NCBI GenBank assembly: GCA_027452065.1
Contig: DAIDHC010000030.1
Coordinates: 1 to 51,353 of the forward strand
Length of the DNA stretch: 51,353 nucleotides
Direction of reading: 5' to 3'
DNA from: Bryobacterales bacterium
GTDB lineage: Bacteria > Acidobacteriota > Terriglobia > Bryobacterales > Bryobacteraceae
Shown here: piece after piece, positions 36,279-44,624 of the stretch
How the letters are laid out: each line of letters starts with the position of its first letter
How positions within the stretch are numbered: the stretch's first letter is position 1
Translations under genes and position numbers: made by a program
Notes under the pieces: generated by a model
Told to the model about the DNA's origin: nothing
Seen by the model: the letters and a program-made list of their open reading frames with translations, nothing else
Databases searched by the model: none

Positions 36279-37643
36279 TCAGGGCGCGAGGCGCTCGATG
36301 AGCCAGGCTCCGCCGGGAAGGGCGCGGTAGCGGATGCGGTCGTGGAGGCGGTTGGGGCGGCCCTGCCAGAATTCGACGGTCTGCGGCACCAGACGGTAGC
36401 CGCCCCAAAAGGGCGGGCGCGGCACGGGAACCTGGGCGAAGCGCTCCTCGAGGCCGGCCAGGCGGCGCTCCAGGGTCTCGCGGCTCTCGATGACGGAGCT
36501 TTGCGGAGAGGCCCAGGCGCCGAGTTGATGGCCGCGGGGGCGAGTGAGGAAATAGGCCTCGGAGTCTTCGGGCGGAAGGCGCGACACGGCGCCGGCGATG
36601 CGCACCTGGCGCTCCAGTTGCGGCCAGTAGAAAACAAGGGCGGCGCGGGGATTCTCATCCAACTGGCGGCCCTTACCGCTTTCATAATTGGTGAAGAAGA
36701 CGAAGCCGCCGGGACCGGCGTCCTTGAGGAGCACGATGCGGGCATGGGGGTGCCCGTCGAGGCCGGCGGTGGCCAGCGTCATGGCGTTGGGTTCGGGCAG
36801 TTGGGCGGCCAGGGCCTGGTCGAGCCAGGCATGGAACTGGGCGACGGGGTCCGCGTGCAGGTCCGACTCGGGCAAGCCGGCGAGCATGTAGGACTGGCGG
36901 AGATCGGCGAGCGGAACGCGGGCAGCGCGGCGGTGGGGCACGACGATGTAGCCCTGAGACGCATCGCCGAGAACGTCGTTGAGGGCGCGGCCCCAATACC
37001 ACCAATGCGCGGCGACGTAGGCGCAGAGCAGGGCGTCGAGCTGGTCTTCGACGCGCTTCAGCGCGGCTCCGCCGGCGGGAACGGAGGGAAGCCGCGGCGG
37101 GGCGAGCGCGGGCGTCAGACGGGGAAGCTCGCGAAGCAGCAGGAGCCGGAACCGGCGGAGCGCGGCGATGCGCGAGGCGAGCGTGCCGCGCTTGTATTTG
37201 ACGATGCGGCCGAGGGCGAACAGTTGGACCATGGCGGCGTTCGGATAGACCTCGACCTGCCAGCGGCCGGCGGCGCGCGAGGGCATCGCGTCGCCGTGTT
37301 TGAAGCCCAGCGCCTCGAGCGCCTGCGAAAAACCGGTGGTGCGGAGCCAGTAGCGGCGGGCGCGGCTGGCCGGGTAGGCGCCGGCGTCGTACTTGCCGTA
37401 AAGAGAGTGCGTGAGCCGGTCGGCCGCGCGCATGCCGGTTTCATTGGGAATCACCGTGGGCGCGTCGATGGCCACCACGGCATCGGCGCCGCAGCGCTGG
37501 TCCAGCCAGGCCGCGATTTCGTCCGGCGAGCTGAGCACGTCGAGCGCGGCCAGGCTGAGCGAGGCTCCATCCCAATCGAGCAGCGCCAGCCCGCTCTCGC
37601 GGCGCTCCCACCCCAGATCGATCCCGGCAAACCGCATCCGCAT
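36279..37643 (-). CDS. DUF429-pyridoxamine 5'-phosphate oxidase fusion
   Basis: 454 residues in one frame. Residues ~3-238 are a DUF429 RNase-H-like domain with acidic residues in FAGIDLGW (Asp9), VVAIDAPT (Asp60) and [13 protein letters not shown] (Asp200, Asp203). Residues ~245-454 are a full Pdx[41 protein letters not shown] and [20 protein letters not shown] lead to FMN and PLP sites in [15 protein letters not shown] and [19 protein letters not shown], and it ends [10 protein letters not shown]. All expected PdxH catalytic blocks are present, so it should make pyridoxal phosphate. The DUF429 half may be an unrelated or regulatory activity. A TATACT box lies 2 bases before the first ATG (37643) and 8 before the second (37637), which favours the second as the start of a leaderless message. 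Confidence 0.9.
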   Translation of the reverse strand: MRMRFAGIDLGWERRESGLALLDWDGASLSLAALDVLSSPDEIAAWLDQRCGADAVVAIDAPTVIPNETGMRAADRLTHSLYGKYDAGAYPASRARRYWLRTTGFSQALEALGFKHGDAMPSRAAGRWQVEVYPNAAMVQLFALGRIVKYKRGTLASRIAALRRFRLLLLRELPRLTPALAPPRLPSVPAGGAALKRVEDQLDALLCAYVAAHWWYWGRALNDVLGDASQGYIVVPHRRAARVPLADLRQSYMLAGLPESDLHADPVAQFHAWLDQALAAQLPEPNAMTLATAGLDGHPHARIVLLKDAGPGGFVFFTNYESGKGRQLDENPRAALVFYWPQLERQVRIAGAVSRLPPEDSEAYFLTRPRGHQLGAWASPQSSVIESRETLERRLAGLEERFAQVPVPRPPFWGGYRLVPQTVEFWQGRPNRLHDRIRYRALPGGAWLIERLAP

Positions 37644-37694
37644 ACAGTATAGATGCCGGGCGCGGGGTGGGCGCGGGCAGGTTTCGCGGCCGGC

Positions 37695-38525
37695 CTAATG
37701 CGCCTGGCGGATGTAGATGTTTCCGTTGAAGGTGGTGAGCTGGAGGTCGGGGCCGCCGCCGTTGATGGTGCCGTAGGTGCCGGTCTCGACCCGGCGGCGG
37801 TGGCGGTCCGTGCCGCCGGATGCGTCCTGGCTCTCGTTTCTGTACGGCTGCAGTTTCATCTCGAAGCCGCTGTAGACGGCGCCGTTGTCGGTTTTGGCGC
37901 GGACGTTGAACTTGGCATTGGCGGGCAGCGTGATGTCCACATCGCCGTTGAGCGAGCTCAGAGACATCGATTTTCCGGCGGGCACGCGGCTGAAAACGGC
38001 CACGATCTTCCCGTTCAGAGTGTGGATCAGGGAGGCTCCGGAGACGTCGGACAGCTTCACTTCGCCGTTCAGATTCTCGACCTCGATATCGCCGTCGATG
38101 TGAGAGACGTTGATGTCGCCGCCGCTGAGCGTTTTCAACTTCAGGTTCGTCGAGCGCGGGACCTCGAGTCCGATGCGGTCGACGTGGCTGAAGATACTCG
38201 GCTTGATCTCAACCACATTGGCCGCCTCTTCGATTCCGAACGCCGAGCCTCCTATATCCACGCGCTTGAGGCCCTCGGTATTTTCAGGCCGCCGGGCCTG
38301 GCGGGACGTGACATTGCCGTGAAGTTCGACAATCACTTGCTTGACCGCCGAACCGGTGACGTCGATGCCGCCGTTCAACAGATTCATGCTGACCGTGGCG
38401 GGCCGCGCCGGATCGCTGAGCGGTACGGTTAGACGCTCCGCCGGGTCGTCGGCCTGGCCGGGCGCGGCGACAAGCAATGCCGCGAGCAGGGCCGGCAGGG
38501 TACGGGTTGGAGAAATCGAAATCAT
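37695..38525 (-). CDS. DUF4097 family beta-strand protein
   Basis: 276 residues. A signal peptide (ALLAALLVAAPGQA) is followed by repeated short beta units: VSMNLLNGGIDVTGS, LKTLSGGDINVSHIDGD, IEVENLNGEVKLSDVS, LIHTLNGKIVAVF, SMSLSSLNGDVDITLPA, and the final FNGNIYIRQAH. The L-N/S-G-x-I/V rhythm is the DUF4097 right-handed helix or sandwich. Function is unknown. It is the last gene of the sigma/anti-sigma operon, a common setting for this family. Confidence 0.9.
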   Translation of the reverse strand: MISISPTRTLPALLAALLVAAPGQADDPAERLTVPLSDPARPATVSMNLLNGGIDVTGSAVKQVIVELHGNVTSRQARRPENTEGLKRVDIGGSAFGIEEAANVVEIKPSIFSHVDRIGLEVPRSTNLKLKTLSGGDINVSHIDGDIEVENLNGEVKLSDVSGASLIHTLNGKIVAVFSRVPAGKSMSLSSLNGDVDITLPANAKFNVRAKTDNGAVYSGFEMKLQPYRNESQDASGGTDRHRRRVETGTYGTINGGGPDLQLTTFNGNIYIRQAH

Positions 38526-38538
38526 GTTGGCTTCCTTT

Positions 38539-39312
38539 TTACTGCAGCCGCTTCACGGCCCACTCTGCGCGTTCGCGCACCTCGGGGCTGACGCCCGGCT
38601 CATGCATCAGCAACGCGACCGAGGGCACCGAGGAGCGGTCGCGCAGATCGACCAGTTGATCGAGAATCGCGATCTGGACCAGCGGCGAGTTTTGCCTCGG
38701 AAGAGCGTTGACGAGGCCGGCGCGCGCTTCCGGCGCCACGGAGAAATTGCGCAGCGCGTCCACGGCGGCCAGACGGACGTTGACGTTCGGATCGGCGTTG
38801 AGCGTGTGCAGCAGCGCGGTAAGGACTTCGGAGTTGGACTGCTCGACGCGATAAGCCCAACTGACACCCTGCAGGCGCTCGGCGGCCGACTGTTGCTGGA
38901 GAAGCGAAAGAGCCACCAACTGGCGCATATCGTTTACCTCTTTTCGAAGATCGGCGAGGCGTTCGTCCTCGCGGGAACCGGTGTATCGGCCGAGGCCGAG
39001 GCCGGCGGCGAGCAGCAGGACCGCGGCGGCGGCCTGGAATGCGGGATGCCGCAGCCATCGCCATCCGGTTCGTTCGCCGCCCGCGCCGTGCTCGATGCGG
39101 CTGAGGCGGCCGTAGAAAGCGGTTCGCAGATCAGGGCCGGGCTCGGGGGCGGGCAAGGCGCCCAGGGCGTTCCAATAGAGTTGCGCCCGGTCGAACTCCT
39201 CCCGGCAGGAGCCGCACGAATCCAGGTGGGTGTTCAGCGCGGCCGCCTCATCGGAGGCGAGCGAGCCTGTCCAGGCGTCCACGAAATGCTGTTGGGCTTG
39301 TTCGCAGTTCAT
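38539..39312 (-). CDS. Zinc-finger anti-sigma factor with HEAT-like periplasmic tail
   Basis: The ATG at 39312 has AAGGGG seven bases upstream; a TTG at 39330 would overlap the sigma gene but lacks such a site. 257 residues. The N-terminus carries the zinc motif in MNCEQAQQHFVDAWTG ... HLDSCGSCREEFDRAQ (H-x3-C-x2-C). A membrane helix follows (AFQAAAAVLLLAAGLGLG). The outside part has a coiled region and HEAT-like units, VNVRLAAVDALRNFSVAPE and SPLVQIAILDQLVDLRDRS. It should hold the adjacent ECF sigma factor at the membrane until a signal arrives. Confidence 0.88.
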   Translation of the reverse strand: MNCEQAQQHFVDAWTGSLASDEAAALNTHLDSCGSCREEFDRAQLYWNALGALPAPEPGPDLRTAFYGRLSRIEHGAGGERTGWRWLRHPAFQAAAAVLLLAAGLGLGRYTGSREDERLADLRKEVNDMRQLVALSLLQQQSAAERLQGVSWAYRVEQSNSEVLTALLHTLNADPNVNVRLAAVDALRNFSVAPEARAGLVNALPRQNSPLVQIAILDQLVDLRDRSSVPSVALLMHEPGVSPEVRERAEWAVKRLQ

Positions 39313-39326
39313 CACAATCCCCTTAC

Positions 39327-39896
39327 TCAACAGGCCCTCTGGCGGGCCAACTCGGAATAAATCTCACCCAGGGCGCGGACGGCGCGAAAAACGCGCACTT
39401 TCACGGTGCCCACCTCGCAATCGAGAATTTCGGCGATCTGTTCGTAACGGAGGTTCTGGAAGCGGCTGAGCACGAGCACTTCGCGCTTCTCCGGGGGCAG
39501 GCGGTTCAGCGCCCGGCGCAGAAGTTCGGTCTGCTGGCGCCGGCTGAGACGGTCGTCGGCCGATTCCTCGCGGCTCGCGGGTTCCGGAAACGGAGAATCT
39601 GCGCCGCCGGGAATCACCTCGAACCTCCTTTTTCGCATCGTGTCCACATGGGTGTGTCTGGCGATCTGGTACATCCAGGCCGGGAACGACCCGCCGGCCT
39701 GAAACGAATCCTTGTATTTCAGCATCCGGAAGAAGACTTCCTGAACCAGGTCGCGGCTGAGGTCCGGATTTCCGCACAGATGATTGAAGTACTGAAACAG
39801 CGGCCGGTGGTGCCGTTCAAACAGCGCGGCGAGGCCGGCCAGTTCTCCCTGCCGCACCCGCTCCATCAGCCGATTGTCTTCCGGCGTATCGCTCAC
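39327..39896 (-). CDS. ECF-type RNA polymerase sigma factor
   Basis: 189 residues. Region 2: LAALFERHHRPLFQYFNHLC, then DLVQEVFFRMLKYKDSFQ and SFPAWMYQIARHTHVDTMRK. Region 4: LRRALNRLPPEKREVLVLSR then YEQIAEILDCEVGTVKVRVF. A loose Pro/Glu-rich linker separates the regions. It heads an operon with the anti-sigma gene and DUF4097 gene downstream, and is probably autoregulated, though no promoter motif could be assigned. Confidence 0.95.
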   Translation of the reverse strand: MSDTPEDNRLMERVRQGELAGLAALFERHHRPLFQYFNHLCGNPDLSRDLVQEVFFRMLKYKDSFQAGGSFPAWMYQIARHTHVDTMRKRRFEVIPGGADSPFPEPASREESADDRLSRRQQTELLRRALNRLPPEKREVLVLSRFQNLRYEQIAEILDCEVGTVKVRVFRAVRALGEIYSELARQRAC

Positions 39897-39951
39897 GATT
39901 GATAGTACCGGCGAAGGGAAGAAAGGTTACGCTCCGGCGCGGGGCCCGGAC

Positions 39952-40332
39952 CTATTGGTTCGCCAAAAGGTAGGCGGCCATGGCGACGCCGACGCCGGCG
40001 AGCGTGAAGGCGATGGCGATGGCGCCCGTCGAGGGCCGGCCGAAGACCTCCCGGCCCTGGTTGAGGCCGCGCACCAGGCGGACATGCTGGATCGAGGAGA
40101 CGATATTGACCACGACGCCGAGGCCGACCAGCAAGGTGCCCAGCCAGACCGAGGGGCCGGAGGAGACCGGCGTGGGGTCGTGCTGCAGCAGGCGGAACTG
40201 GCGCAGAAATAGCCCGAAGCGGGCGACGACGAAGCCGAAGCCCATGAGAGCGAGGCCGGTGCGGATCCAGGCCAGAAACGTTCTTTCGGCCGCCATGTAA
40301 ACACGCGGGTCCTGTTCGCCGGCCGGAGGCAT
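39952..40332 (-). CDS. DUF202 (YidH-like) small membrane protein
   Basis: 126 residues. RVYMAAERTFLAWIRTGLAL with MGFGFVVARFGLFLRQ is the DUF202 signature. Two more helices follow (LGTLLVGLGVVVNIVSSIQH and AIAIAFTLAGVGVAMAAYLL). The family function is not known. Confidence 0.92.
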   Translation of the reverse strand: MPPAGEQDPRVYMAAERTFLAWIRTGLALMGFGFVVARFGLFLRQFRLLQHDPTPVSSGPSVWLGTLLVGLGVVVNIVSSIQHVRLVRGLNQGREVFGRPSTGAIAIAFTLAGVGVAMAAYLLANQ

Positions 40333-40371
40333 GACGACTATTTTGGCAGGAATGCGACCTGCCGCGCGCCG

Positions 40372-42426
40372 CTACCAGACCCGGCAGGCCGGATTGCGCA
40401 CCATCGGCATGCCGACGCGGCAGCCGAAAGCCTTCTGGAACTCAGGCATGTTCTGGACAACGCCGTTGACGCGGAACTTGCCCGGCGAGTGGGGATCGAC
40501 GGTGGCGCGCAGACGCGCGACCTGCTCGGTCTGGTTCTGGCACCAGATCTGGCCGAAGCCGAGGAAGAATCGCTGCCCGGCGGTGAAGCCGTCGATTTTC
40601 GGCGGCTCGCTGCCCTTGAGCGTGTCCATCAGCGCCATGAAGGCCAGGCGCAGTCCGCCGTTGTCGGCCGAGTTCTCGCCGAGCGTGAGCTTGCCGTTCA
40701 GGTGCACGCCGGGGAAGGGCTCGAAGCTCGAGTATTCGTCGATGAAGCACTGAGCGCGCTTCTCGAACTCCTTGGCGTCTTCCGGCGTCCACCAGTCCTG
40801 CAGGTTTCCGGCGGCGTCGAACTGCCGGCCCTCGTCGTCGAAGCCGTGGGTCAGCTCGTGGCCGATCACGGCGCCAATGCCGCCGTAGTTCACCGCGTCG
40901 TCCTGAGAGTTGTCGTAGAAAGGCGGCTGCAGAATGCCGGCCGGGAAGTTGATGTTGTTCATTTGCGGGTCGTAGTAGGCGTTGACGGTGGGCGGCGTCA
41001 TGCCCCACTCCTGGCGGTCCACCGGCTTGCCGATCTTATTCAGGTCCCGCCGGAAGGCGAATTCCCGCGCGCGATTGCTGTTGCCGAGGGCGTCGCCGCG
41101 GACGATATCCACCGTCGCGTAGCTCTTCCAGTGGTCGGGATAGCCGATTTTATTGGCCACGGCTTCGAGCTTGTGGAACGCCTGCTTCTTGGTTTCCGGC
41201 GTCATCCAGTCCACCTGCTTCAGGTCCTGGTTCATCGCGTTCTCGATCTGGTGCACGAGCTCGAGGGTCCGCTTCTTGCCCTGCTCGCCGAAGGTTTCCT
41301 CGACGAACTTTTGTCCCAGCGCATCGCCGAGAGCGCGGTCGGTGTAGGACACGCAGCGCTTCCAGCGCGGCAGCATCTCCTTGGCGCCGGTGAGCGTTTT
41401 GCCGTAAAAGCTGAAACTCTCCTCGACGAACGGCTGAGGCAGCAGCTCGGCGTTGGCGTGGATGTAGTGCCAGCGGAGATAGGTCTTGAGATCGTCGAGG
41501 CTCGCGCTGGTGACAACGTCCTGCAGAGCGCGGAAGAAGTCCGGCTCGGCGACGTTCAGGCTGTCGAAGGCCGGCGCCTGGATGCGCTGGAAATACAACT
41601 TCCAGGGCAGGAACGGGCAGAGGGCGGCCAGTTCGGCCACGGTCATCTTGTGATACACCTTCTGCGGGTCGCGGCGCGAGACGCGGTCGAGAGAACCGCG
41701 GGCGAGGTCGGTCTCGATGGTCATCACCGCCTTGGCTCCGGCGTCGGCTTCAGCCGCCGAATAGCCGGCGAGCGCGAGCATGTTCCGCACATGCGCCTGA
41801 TACTTCTGGCGGATCTCGGCGACCTTCGGGTCGTCCTTGAGATAGTAATCGCGATCGGGAAGGCCGAGGCCGCCCTGCGCCACTTCGGCGATCATTTTCG
41901 TCGAATCCTTGGCGTCCGGCGTGGCGCTGAAGCGGAAAAACGCGTTCACGTCCAGCTTATGCAGACGCATCAGCGCCCAGGGCAGATCGGACTTCTTCGC
42001 AATGTCGTGAATGTGGTCGAGCTCGCCGCGCAACGGCGCGATGCCCTTCTTGTCGATGGCCGCCTCGTCCATGCAGGTGGCGTAATAGTCGCCGATCTTC
42101 TGGTCGTTTTCGGTGCGGGTTTTCGAGGTAGACTCGGCCTTTTCGAGAATGTTTTGAAGTACGGCGAGGTTGTGGTCGCCGAGCTCGTTGAAGCGGCCCC
42201 AGATGGGATGATCGGGCGGCAGGGGGTTGGCCGCCATCCATCCGCCGCAGGCGTACTGGTAGAAGTCCTGGCACGGGTCGACGCTCGTGTCCATGGCCTT
42301 CACGTCGAAGCTGGGAATCTTGGCGGGCGGCGCGGACGGCGAGGCCGATTGGCCGAAAGCGGCCGAGACGCAGAGCAGGGGGACGGTAGCCCAGGAGAGT
42401 CGAGTATGCGGTTGCACGCTCTCCAT
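40372..42426 (-). CDS. M13-family metallopeptidase (neprilysin/PepO-like), copy 1
   Basis: 684 residues with a signal peptide (LSWATVPLLCVSAAFG). DPCQDFYQYACGGWMAANPL is the conserved start of M13. The zinc site is VIGHELTHGFDDEGRQFD, and the third ligand lies in LTLGENSADNGGLRLAF. NAYYDPQMNNINFPAGILQP is the substrate-binding segment and the chain ends CRVW, as in neprilysin. It is an exported, probably periplasmic, oligopeptidase. A close paralogue lies 45 bp upstream on the same strand. Confidence 0.96.
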   Translation of the reverse strand: MESVQPHTRLSWATVPLLCVSAAFGQSASPSAPPAKIPSFDVKAMDTSVDPCQDFYQYACGGWMAANPLPPDHPIWGRFNELGDHNLAVLQNILEKAESTSKTRTENDQKIGDYYATCMDEAAIDKKGIAPLRGELDHIHDIAKKSDLPWALMRLHKLDVNAFFRFSATPDAKDSTKMIAEVAQGGLGLPDRDYYLKDDPKVAEIRQKYQAHVRNMLALAGYSAAEADAGAKAVMTIETDLARGSLDRVSRRDPQKVYHKMTVAELAALCPFLPWKLYFQRIQAPAFDSLNVAEPDFFRALQDVVTSASLDDLKTYLRWHYIHANAELLPQPFVEESFSFYGKTLTGAKEMLPRWKRCVSYTDRALGDALGQKFVEETFGEQGKKRTLELVHQIENAMNQDLKQVDWMTPETKKQAFHKLEAVANKIGYPDHWKSYATVDIVRGDALGNSNRAREFAFRRDLNKIGKPVDRQEWGMTPPTVNAYYDPQMNNINFPAGILQPPFYDNSQDDAVNYGGIGAVIGHELTHGFDDEGRQFDAAGNLQDWWTPEDAKEFEKRAQCFIDEYSSFEPFPGVHLNGKLTLGENSADNGGLRLAFMALMDTLKGSEPPKIDGFTAGQRFFLGFGQIWCQNQTEQVARLRATVDPHSPGKFRVNGVVQNMPEFQKAFGCRVGMPMVRNPACRVW

Positions 42427-42471
42427 TTTACCCGCGCCCGGCTGCCACTCCGGCGCGCGGCTGCGGCTCAG

Positions 42472-44511
42472 CTACCAGACGCGGCAGGCCGGATGGCGCA
42501 CCATGGGTTGGCCCGCTTTGCATCCGAACGCCTGCTGGAACTCCGGCATGTTCGAAACAACGCCGTTGACGCGGAACTCGCCCGGGGAATGCGGATCGAC
42601 GTTGGCGCCCAGGCGCTTGGCCTCGGCGGTCTCGTTCTGGCACCAGATCTGGCCCCAGCCGAGGAAGAACCGCTGTTCGGGCGTAAAGCCGTCAATCTTC
42701 CGGCCCTGCTTGTTGCCGATGGTGTCCATCAGCGCCATGAACGCCAGTCGGAGGCCGCCGTTGTCGGCCGTATTCTCGCCGAGCGTCAGCTTGCCGTTCA
42801 GGTGCACGCCCGGAAGCGGCGAGAAGCTGGAATACTCCTGGACGAAGCATTCGGCGCGCTTCTCGAACTCCTTGGCGTCCTCCGGCGTCCACCAGTCCTG
42901 CAGGTTCCCGCGGCCGTCAAACTGGCGGCCCTGATCGTCGAAGCCGTGCGTGAGCTCGTGTCCGATCACCGCCCCGATGGCGCCGTAGTTGACCGCGTCG
43001 TCAAGACCGTTCTCGTAAAACGGCGGCTGCAGGATGCCGGCCGGAAAATTGATGTCGTTCATCTGCGGGTTGTAGTAGGCGTTCACCGTCGGCGGCGTCA
43101 TACCCCATTCCTTGCGGTCCACCGGCTTGCCGATCTTGTCCAACTGCCGGTGCACCTCGAAGGACGAGGCGCGGTCCGAGTTGCCGAGCGCGTCGCCGCG
43201 CTCGATCTTCACCGCCGAGTAATCCCGCCAGTGGTCCGGATAGCCAATCTTGTTCGCCACCGCATCCAGCTTGGCCAGCGCCTGAGTGCGCGTGGCCGGC
43301 GTCATCCAGGAGAGATGGCTGAGGTCGGTGTTCATCGCCTTCTCGATGCCCCTCACCATGGTGAGCGTCCGCTCCTTGCCCGCGGCGCCGAAAGTCTGAT
43401 CGACGAACTTGCGCCCCAGCGCCTCGCCCAGAGCGCCGTCGGTGTATTCGACGCATCGCTTCCAGCGCGGCCGCAGCTCTTGCGCCCCGGTGAGCGTCTT
43501 GCCGTAGAAATCGAAGTTCTCCTCGACAAAGGCCGACGGCAGCAGACCGGCCTCGGAGTTGACATACTGCCACCGCAGGTACGTCTTCAGGTCGTCGATC
43601 GGCGTCTGCACGATCACCGACTCGACCGTCCGCATGAAGTTCGGCTCGGCGACGTTCAGGCTCGCCACCTCCGGCGCGCCGATGCCGCGGAAGTAGGCCG
43701 GCCAGTCGATGGCGGGGCATAACGAGGTGAGCTCCGGGACGGTGTATTTGTGATAAGTCTTCTGGGGATCGCGGCGCGACACCACGTCGAGCGCGCCCTT
43801 GGCCAGGGCGGTTTCGATGGCCATCACCGCCCGGGCGTCCGCGGCGGCGCGGTCGGCCGGCTCGCCCAGCAGCGCGAGCATCTTCGCGACGTGCGCCTCA
43901 TATTGCCCGCGCAGCTTCACCGAGTCGGCGTCCGTCTTCAGGTAGTAATCCCGGTCCGGCAGACCCATGCCGCCCTGGTCGAGCATGGCGATCATCTTCG
44001 CCGAATCCTTGGCGTCCTGGTTGGAGCCGAACTGGAACAGAATGTTCGCGCCCAGGCCCTGGAGATGAGTCAGCACGGGCAGCAAAGCAGGCTTGGCGGC
44101 GATGGCGTCAATCCGGTCCAGCTCCGGCTTCAGCGGCGCGATGCCCGCGCGGTTGATGGCCGTTTCGTCCATGCAGGAGGCGTAGAAGTCGCCGATCTTT
44201 TGCTCGTCGGCGTCACGCGCATGAGAGGTCGAAGCGGCCTGTTCGAGAATGCCCTGGAGCACGGCCAGGTTCCGCTCGCTCAACTCGTCGAAGCGGCCCC
44301 AGCGGGAGCGGTCCGGCGGGATGGGGTTGTGGCTGATCCAGCCGCCGCAGGCGTACTGGTAGAAATTCTGGCACGGGTCGGCGCCGGAATCCATGGCCTT
44401 CAGATCGAATCCCGGCAGACGGCGGGACGGCAAGGCGGCCGGCGACTGCGCCCACAAGGCGCAGACCGGCGAAAATGCGGCGAAAAGCGCCGCGGCTATG
44501 GGTACGCGCAC
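42472..44511 (-). CDS. M13-family metallopeptidase (neprilysin/PepO-like), copy 2
   Basis: 679 residues with signal peptide IAAALFAAFSPVCALWAQ. The same blocks as its neighbour are present: DPCQNFYQYACGGWISHNPI, NAYYNPQMNDINFPAGILQP, VIGHELTHGFDDQGRQFDGR, LTLGENTADNGGLRLAF and the final CRVW. The two copies are clearly related along their whole length, so they arose by tandem duplication, but differ at many positions and may have distinct substrates. Confidence 0.96.
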   Translation of the reverse strand: MRVPIAAALFAAFSPVCALWAQSPAALPSRRLPGFDLKAMDSGADPCQNFYQYACGGWISHNPIPPDRSRWGRFDELSERNLAVLQGILEQAASTSHARDADEQKIGDFYASCMDETAINRAGIAPLKPELDRIDAIAAKPALLPVLTHLQGLGANILFQFGSNQDAKDSAKMIAMLDQGGMGLPDRDYYLKTDADSVKLRGQYEAHVAKMLALLGEPADRAAADARAVMAIETALAKGALDVVSRRDPQKTYHKYTVPELTSLCPAIDWPAYFRGIGAPEVASLNVAEPNFMRTVESVIVQTPIDDLKTYLRWQYVNSEAGLLPSAFVEENFDFYGKTLTGAQELRPRWKRCVEYTDGALGEALGRKFVDQTFGAAGKERTLTMVRGIEKAMNTDLSHLSWMTPATRTQALAKLDAVANKIGYPDHWRDYSAVKIERGDALGNSDRASSFEVHRQLDKIGKPVDRKEWGMTPPTVNAYYNPQMNDINFPAGILQPPFYENGLDDAVNYGAIGAVIGHELTHGFDDQGRQFDGRGNLQDWWTPEDAKEFEKRAECFVQEYSSFSPLPGVHLNGKLTLGENTADNGGLRLAFMALMDTIGNKQGRKIDGFTPEQRFFLGWGQIWCQNETAEAKRLGANVDPHSPGEFRVNGVVSNMPEFQQAFGCKAGQPMVRHPACRVW

Positions 44512-44624
44512 GACCTCATTGTAACGATCTTGCCGCCGCTGGCGTGGCCGGGTTCACACTGCGGCTCCGCTCGGCCCGCAATCGGCTCGATACATTCACC
44601 CCCGCCCGGCCACTCAAATTCCGA

